From positions 1 through 27,784 of the forward strand of contig CAYFJO010000104.1 of the NCBI GenBank assembly GCA_964343305.1: a stretch of 27,784 nt of DNA, read 5' to 3'. The stretch comes from CAYFJO01 sp964343305 (lineage in GTDB: Bacteria; Planctomycetota; Planctomycetia; Pirellulales; Pirellulaceae). Of the stretch, positions 23,094-27,784 are shown piece after piece; the first letter of the stretch is position 1; every line of letters begins with the position of its first letter. The notes under the pieces were generated by a model, which had not been told where the DNA came from, did no database searches, and saw nothing but the letters and a program-made list of their open reading frames with translations. The translations under genes and the position numbers were made by a program.

Positions 23094-23768
23094 CTATGTG
23101 ATGCACCAGTCGATCGGCTCTTGGCCGGATTTTCTCAATGCGGCGTTAATCGCCGAGAATGGTTTGCTGCCGAAAAAACCGGTGTGGGCGGACAGCGGTG
23201 ATGGATGTACCGATTGAACGATTGTGTGGCAGTCCGTGTTGATCAAATCGGCCTTCTTTTGTGCCGGCTTGCCCCACAGAACAAACACCACACCCGTTTC
23301 CTTGGCATTGACGAGTTGGATGACCGCGTCGGTGAAAGTCTCCCAGCCGTTGCGGCGATGCGAGTTGGCTTTGTGTGCTCGAACCGTTAGCACTGTGTTC
23401 AGCATCAACACGCCTTGTTTGGCCCACGATTCCAGGTTGCCGTGATTGGGGATGTTGCAACCGACATCGCTTTTGAGTTCCTTGTAGATATTGGCCAGTG
23501 ACGGCGGCAGTTTGACGCCTGGTCGTACAGAGAAACAAAGACCATGTGCTTGCCCATCGTCATGATAAGGATCTTGTCCCAACAACAGCACACGCACCTT
23601 GTCAAACGGTGTCATCTTAAACGCGTTAAAAACATCGTCCGCCGGTGGGAAGACCTCGTGCTGCTCACGCTCTGCATCGACGAATTCCTTCAACTCGGCG
23701 AAGTATGGCGCATCAAGTTCTGGTTTTAACTCGTCCGCCCACGAATTGGGAAGTTGCCAGGAATCCAT
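23094..23768 (-). CDS. ung: Uracil-DNA glycosylase, family 1
   Basis: UNG removes uracil from DNA in base-excision repair. The 224-residue protein has the water-activating loop GQDPYHDDGQAHGLCFS (64-80, D66 catalytic), the uracil-binding N124 in LMLNTVLTVRAH, and the DNA-intercalation loop HPSPLSAHTGFFGSKPFS (188-205, H188). The start ATG 23768 is chosen because the protein then begins MDSWQLPNSWADEL, as in the family; the frame is open further upstream but without homology. The length is normal. It ends 6 bp from the YjbR-like fragment on the other strand and stands alone on the minus strand. Confidence 0.96.
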   Translation of the reverse strand: MDSWQLPNSWADELKPELDAPYFAELKEFVDAEREQHEVFPPADDVFNAFKMTPFDKVRVLLLGQDPYHDDGQAHGLCFSVRPGVKLPPSLANIYKELKSDVGCNIPNHGNLESWAKQGVLMLNTVLTVRAHKANSHRRNGWETFTDAVIQLVNAKETGVVFVLWGKPAQKKADLINTDCHTIVQSVHPSPLSAHTGFFGSKPFSAINAALRKSGQEPIDWCIT

Positions 23769-23901
23769 TATTGAACTCGTTCTTCCTTGCCTCTCTGGAT
23801 GTAGCAACCGAACTCGAGCGTCAGCGATCGATCGACTCATCGAGCATAGCGACATCGCGTGGAATGTCCATCATGAGCCAATCAGTGGGGCGATTCGCAA
23901 C

Positions 23902-23930
23902 GCGGCCGAAGTCGAATTGACTCCGGCCGC
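23902..23930. repeat. GC-rich hairpin between the EF-hand gene and ung
   Basis: GCGGCCGAAGTC and GACTCCGGCCGC pair in 11 of 12 positions around a 5-nt loop. It lies 33 bp past the EF-hand stop on the minus strand. No T-run follows, so termination is uncertain; it may separate the EF-hand transcript from ung. The rest of 23769-23962 shows nothing recognised. Confidence 0.45.
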
Positions 23931-23962
23931 GAACAATTGTTGCGAGGTTGTTTTGAATAAGA

Positions 23963-24388
23963 TCATTCGGGTCGACGAGGTCGCTCGCCGCCTTCGCCAC
24001 CTTTACCGCCGCCAGCTCCCGGACCTTTGCCGCCCGCTCCTTTGCCGCCAGGACCTTTGCCACCCGCTCCGCCTTCGCCACGACGCCCGCCGCCTTCACC
24101 GCCACGACCGCCTTTCTGTCGCATCTCACGCATTGCGGTGAAAGCCGCGGTAAGCTCCTGAACGTTCAAAGACCCGTCACCGTTTCTGTCGTGCCTCTCG
24201 ATCATTCGCTTGGCCATTTCGGCTGGTTCCGGTGGGCCACCTCCGCCCGGCCGTCCGCCGCCCGCACCTTTTCCACCAGGACCTTTTCCACCGCCTGGGC
24301 CCTTCCCTCCCGCGCCGGGTTCGGCAAAAACGCTGGCCGTGAAGATCGCCAAGGCGACAAACGTGACTAACATTGCGATTCGTTTCAT
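23963..24388 (-). CDS. Secreted Gly-rich EF-hand protein
   Basis: From ATG 24388 the protein has 141 residues. MKRIAMLVTFVALAIFTASV is a signal peptide (cut near FAE), followed by a Gly/Pro/Lys-rich linker. One canonical calcium-binding EF-hand loop follows at 67-78, DRNGDGSLNVQE, with ligands D67, N69, D71, S73 and E78. A second, longer Gly-rich repeat region (GGKGPGGKGAGG-type) ends the protein. This single-EF-hand, Gly-rich design is common among planctomycete secreted proteins; the function is unknown. The start is supported by AAGGGA upstream. An in-frame ATG 12 codons earlier would put a charged stretch before the signal and is rejected. Confidence 0.88.
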   Translation of the reverse strand: MKRIAMLVTFVALAIFTASVFAEPGAGGKGPGGGKGPGGKGAGGGRPGGGGPPEPAEMAKRMIERHDRNGDGSLNVQELTAAFTAMREMRQKGGRGGEGGGRRGEGGAGGKGPGGKGAGGKGPGAGGGKGGEGGERPRRPE

Positions 24389-24561
24389 GACTGGTTCCCT
24401 TTCGTTTCGGTTAAAAATCTGCAAGTCGATTAAAGTCTCTTCTTCGTCTGCTGGACTCTTAAACGGATTAATGGTCCGATCGAAGACCGAAAAATAGAAA
24501 ACCTCTGAAAAAGAGTTAAGCCGCCATCACACACGGACTTAGGCGAGCGACAGAGAATTTA

Positions 24562-24623
24562 CCGTAGAGGGATTCGCCAGATTCCTTTTCAGACGGAGGG
24601 CATTCTGGCGAATCCCACTACGG
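24562..24623. repeat. Palindromic element (19-bp arms, 24-nt loop)
   Basis: Arms 24562-24580 and 24605-24623 are inverted copies with one mismatch in 19. The outer end is CCGTAG and the inner end TTCGCCAG. It lies in the 341-bp gap between the EF-hand gene and the deoxyhypusine-synthase-like gene; the rest of that gap (24425-24729) holds no gene. The element shares its GTAG...TTCG..AG layout with 751-809. Confidence 0.82.
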
Positions 24624-24729
24624 CATGTCGTCTGGAACAATCAGTTCCAGCAAATTACGTTGATTGCCGGAGAATCGTTTCCCTCAGTACCCGCCGCTTC
24701 TGCCGTCGGCCCAAACCGAAAGGACACAC

Positions 24730-25824
24730 TTGACTGACCGATCGCTGCACGATGGACGAGCGGACGGGCTTGTGCCACTGGAGAGTTTCTCCTTGGACGA
24801 CGTGGATTCGTTCGCCGAACTGCTGCGCGCGATGTCGCGAACGGCGTTTGGCGGACGGCAGTTGGGCGAAGCGTTTGAGATCCTGCTGGAGATGACACGG
24901 CGCGAATCGTGCGCCACCGTTTTGACGATGTCCGGCGCGATGACCGTTGCCAAGCAAGGCCGGTTGGTCTGCGACATGATCGATCGCGGCATGGTGCAGG
25001 CGATCGTTGCCACCGGTGCGTTGATTGCTCACGGGCTGACCGAGTCGATCGGCCTGACGCACTATCGCTACGATCCGTCAAAGAGCGATGAGGCGTTGTT
25101 CGAACAAGGCTACAATCGCATCTATGACACGCTTGAGATGGAAGAAAACTTGAACGACGTCGAGCGACTGGTGCGCGCGGTTCTCAACGAGATCGAACCG
25201 GAGAATGGCGTCTGGTCGTCAGCACGATTGTGCCGGGCACTGGGCCAGCGGCTGAGTGAAGTGGACGAAGGTCCCGGCATTTTGCGAATTGCGTTCGAAC
25301 GGGATGTGCCGGTGTTCATTCCCGCGTTCACGGACAGCGAAATGGGATTGGACGTCTCAACATGGGCGATGTTCGGCGCGCTCCACGATCGTGTAGGCGA
25401 ATGCCAATCCGGCAACGCATTGCCGGCGGATGAAGTTTTCCAAGCCGTTCCCAGCTTTAATCCGTTTCTTGATTTGCAAGAGTACGCGCGCCTGATTGGA
25501 CGCGCCGACGAGTTGGGTATTCTCACAATTGGCGGTGGTGTGCCGCGCAACTGGGCACAGCAAGTCGCTCCGTACTACGACATCACCAACGCACGCGTCG
25601 GCATGCAGCTCGAAACGCCACGTTTCCGGTACGGCGTGCGGATTTGTCCGGAACCGGTCCATTGGGGCGGCTTGTCGGGCTGCACGTACTCCGAAGGTGT
25701 GAGCTGGGGCAAGTTCATTCCGCCGGCCGAAGGTGGCCGGTACGCCGAGGTCCCCGCCGACGCGACGTTGGTCTGGCCGTTGCTTATGAAAGCGATATTT
25801 GAAGAACTGAGCCGTGACAGTTAA
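24730..25824 (+). CDS. Deoxyhypusine synthase family protein
   Basis: The protein (364 residues) belongs to the NAD-dependent deoxyhypusine/homospermidine synthase fold, which moves a 4-aminobutyl group from spermidine to an amine. Visible features are the cofactor-site segment CATVLTMSGAMTVAKQG (61-77), IVATGALIAHGLTE (92-105), and the C-terminal SEGVSWGKFIPP with K328 in the place of the catalytic lysine of eukaryotic deoxyhypusine synthase, followed by ADATLVWPLLMKAI. Bacteria lack eIF5A, so the acceptor is unlikely to be hypusine-type; homospermidine-type chemistry or another amine is possible. TTG 24730 is chosen because AGGA lies 5 nt upstream; an in-frame TTG at 24664 has no good site. 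It converges with the repeat protein, with 3 bp between stops. Confidence 0.88.
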   Translation: MTDRSLHDGRADGLVPLESFSLDDVDSFAELLRAMSRTAFGGRQLGEAFEILLEMTRRESCATVLTMSGAMTVAKQGRLVCDMIDRGMVQAIVATGALIAHGLTESIGLTHYRYDPSKSDEALFEQGYNRIYDTLEMEENLNDVERLVRAVLNEIEPENGVWSSARLCRALGQRLSEVDEGPGILRIAFERDVPVFIPAFTDSEMGLDVSTWAMFGALHDRVGECQSGNALPADEVFQAVPSFNPFLDLQEYARLIGRADELGILTIGGGVPRNWAQQVAPYYDITNARVGMQLETPRFRYGVRICPEPVHWGGLSGCTYSEGVSWGKFIPPAEGGRYAEVPADATLVWPLLMKAIFEELSRDS

Positions 25825-25827
25825 CGC

Positions 25828-27784
25828 TTACGTCAGTTGCCGGGCTCCAGCAGCGAGTCGATCGAGGTTGGATTCGATTCCCAGCGCATCCTGAATCTGG
25901 TCAATCGCGACGGTGAGCAGGTCCATGCGACCTTCTGCCGCGCTACCGGCCAGTGCCCGGAGCCCTTTGGGTGTGATCTCGAATTCTTCGTTGGCACCGG
26001 GCGTTTGGTCAACAAACCAGCCATGGCCAGCAGCATTGATGTCGATCAGAATTCTATTTCCGATCGTTCGTGCAAGTTGACGCCCATCGAGATTCAAAAT
26101 TTTTACTTCGATCCCGTCAAGCCTGCGTAGCTGGGCGTCGTTGAGGCCCGGCCTGAGTCGCGCCGTCGCGGCGTGGATCGTTTGATGAAGCTTGTGGAAT
26201 TGGAGCGGCGGCGCCGGCTGGCCACTCGGCGCTCCAACCGCTCGCAAAGGCTGTGCAAAGTTGCCGACGATGAATTGATCGCCCGGCCTGCCAAACACAG
26301 TTAGCAAATCGCCGCCTTCGACGCCGTCCCAACGTCTGTTGTCGTTCCCATCACGGAACACTTTGTTGCCGCGAGTGACGCCAAAATCGTCGTCGCCATC
26401 TCCATCCCAGTCGCCGATCAGGATCTTGTCACCAGGAGCGCCAAAGTTGCCGACCAAGTCGCCACCTTCAACACCATCCCACTCCCCATTGCTGTTGCCG
26501 TCAAGAAAGACTTTATCTCCGCGTCGAACGCCAAAATCATCCGTGCCGTTTCCGTCCCAGTCGCCGACAAAGAGTTTGTCGTTGGGTGCGCCAAACTCGG
26601 CAACTGCGTCGCCACCGTCTGGACCGTCCCACGTGCTGTTGCCGTTGGCGTCGATAAAGATTCGGCTACCACGACGGACGGCGATGTCGTCGTCGTTGTC
26701 TCCGTCAAAGTCGCCAATAAACAACTTGTCCCTGGCCAGGCCAAACGTGCCAATCGTATCTCCACCACTCACTCCATCCCATTGGCCATTGCCGTTCGCA
26801 TCGCGAAGATATTTGTCACGGCGTCGCACACCGATGTCGTCCGTGCCGTCTCCGTTCCAATCACCAGTGATGGGGGTGTCGCCAGGTCCGCCGAACAACT
26901 TGCGCGGATCAACGCGAGTCGATGCGGTTGATTCGCCGTCGCCATTGGTGTCTTGCTGAAACTCACCGTCTTGGTGTGTACCAACTTGCTCGACTCCATC
27001 GCCATTCCAATCGCCAATGACGATCTCGTCATTCGCCTTGCCGAAAACCGTGACCAAATCGCCGCCCTCTACACCATCCCAGCTTCCATTGTCATTCGCA
27101 TCGAAGAACATTTTGTTGCCGCGGCGAACAGCTAGATCGTCGTCGTTATCACCATCGAAATCTCCAATGATCAACTTGTCGGTCGGAGCACCAAAGTTGC
27201 CAACCAAGTCGCCGCCAGCAACCCCGTCCCACTGGCCGTTGCTATTTCCATCGCGAAGGATCTTGTCTCCGCGCCAAACTCCAAAATCATCCGTGCCGTT
27301 TCCATCCCAGTCGCCGATGATTAACCGGTCCGTCGGCGCGCCAAATTCGGCGACGAGGTCGCCGCCATCTGGACCGTCCCACGTGCTGTTGCCATTAACG
27401 TCCACAAAGATTCTGCTGCCGCGACGCACGGCAATGTCGTCGTCGTTGTCACCATCAAAGTCACCGACAAACAATTTGTCCGTTGGAAGACCAAAACTGC
27501 CGACCAGATCTCCGCCAGCGACGCCATCCCACAGGCCATTGCCTGCCATCGCGAAAATACCTGTCGCCACGTCGAACGCCAATTTCGTCCGTGCCATTGC
27601 CATCCCAATCACCCACGAGCGGCTTGTCGGCAGGATGCCCGAAGATACTGAACAGATCGCCGCCAGCAACTCCATCCCATTGGCCATTGCCGTTGCCATC
27701 GCGGAACCAGCGGTTGCCGCGTTTGACACCTAATTGTACAGCGCACCTTGCATGATTTTTGAAGAAGCGGTATGACCCTAACTC
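25828..27784 (-). CDS. Surface-type protein with tandem 50-residue DxDxDG repeats (5' part outside window, one frameshift)
   Basis: The readable C-terminal frame ends at 25828. It holds nine to ten repeats of 50 residues, each reading about WDGVAGGDLVGNFGAPTDK, then a DWDGNGTDDFGV / DFDGDNDDDIAV loop rich in Asp, and RRGDKxFxDGNGNG. The Asp-rich loops resemble Ca-binding FG-GAP/VCBS-like repeats. After the repeats, about 140 residues contain NRILIDINAAGHGWFVDQTP, typical of planctomycete surface proteins. Near 27541-27550 the frame breaks: upstream codons read QLGVKRGNRWFRDGNGNGQ in another frame that stays open to the window edge, so a 2-bp loss (or 1-bp gain) separates them. The apparent N-terminus of the longest frame (27729 to about 27550) is an out-of-frame reading of the repeats. 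The function is unknown, probably surface or secreted. Confidence 0.83.
26281..27735. repeat. Ten 150-bp coding repeats in a 750-bp higher-order array
   Basis: The 150-bp unit is present ten times (one is divergent, around 26890-26960). Units 1-5 match units 6-10 one by one, giving a period of 750 bp; for example GGACCGTCCCACGTGCTGTT is at 26621 and again at 27371, exactly 750 bp apart. This means five different units were duplicated as a block. Confidence 0.88.

Noticed and set aside
27017..27733. Ser/Pro-rich plus-strand frame over the repeat protein
   Set aside because: The tandem repeat is periodic in codon-length units, so the opposite strand is also open; the minus strand has the Asp-rich calcium-binding pattern.

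Overview
The window looks like a chromosomal piece of a planctomycete, probably close to the Pirellulales. The reasons are an operon of DUF1592 and DUF1552 proteins (families greatly expanded in that phylum), a Rieske/cytochrome b operon with a very long Ala/Lys-rich Rieske N-terminus, an EF-hand Gly-rich secreted protein, a giant-type Ca-binding repeat protein, weak Shine-Dalgarno use with several TTG/GTG starts, and many short palindromic elements between and inside genes. The 100-N run at 4858-4957 shows this is a draft scaffold. No rRNA, tRNA, CRISPR array, IS element or phage gene was found.

Layout. 1-4038 (minus strand): a quinol:cytochrome c oxidoreductase operon in the order Rieske, b6-like cytochrome b, an enlarged cytochrome b C-terminal subunit, and a membrane-anchored coiled-coil protein cut by the window edge. 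4322-5430 (minus): a parvulin and a lipoprotein with a pentapeptide repeat tail interrupted by the assembly gap. 5646-6801 (plus): a MiaE-like tRNA hydroxylase and a hypothetical protein. 6947-7330 (minus): a small membrane protein. 7478-9730 (plus): the methionine-salvage genes mtnB, mtnD and mtnC, which together cover methylthioribulose-1-phosphate to the 2-keto acid of methionine. 10017-14815 (plus): a secreted protein, a sulfotransferase, a DinB-like protein, a GNAT acetyltransferase, a methyltransferase remnant and an adenosine deaminase.

14819-22939 (minus): a DUF1592 cytochrome-like protein, then a small protein/nucleotidyltransferase pair that resembles a toxin-antitoxin unit, then a frameshifted DUF1552 protein, then an unusual fusion of a caspase-like domain to DUF1552. 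23094-24388 (minus): uracil-DNA glycosylase and an EF-hand protein. 24730-25824 (plus): a deoxyhypusine-synthase-family enzyme. 25828 to the right edge (minus): a Ca-binding-type protein made of 50-residue repeats organised in a 750-bp higher-order repeat.

The most notable points are: the caspase-DUF1552 fusion with an altered catalytic His site and no visible start codon for its signal peptide; a palindromic repeat that has entered the DUF1592 gene in frame and is translated; several other palindromic elements of at least four types; the b6-like heme-ligand spacing and heme-c Cys in a respiratory cytochrome b; and the triple short motif in the cytoplasmic tail of the Rieske protein. Several genes carry single frameshifts. 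These may be real decay or draft-assembly errors, and only read-level data can separate the two.
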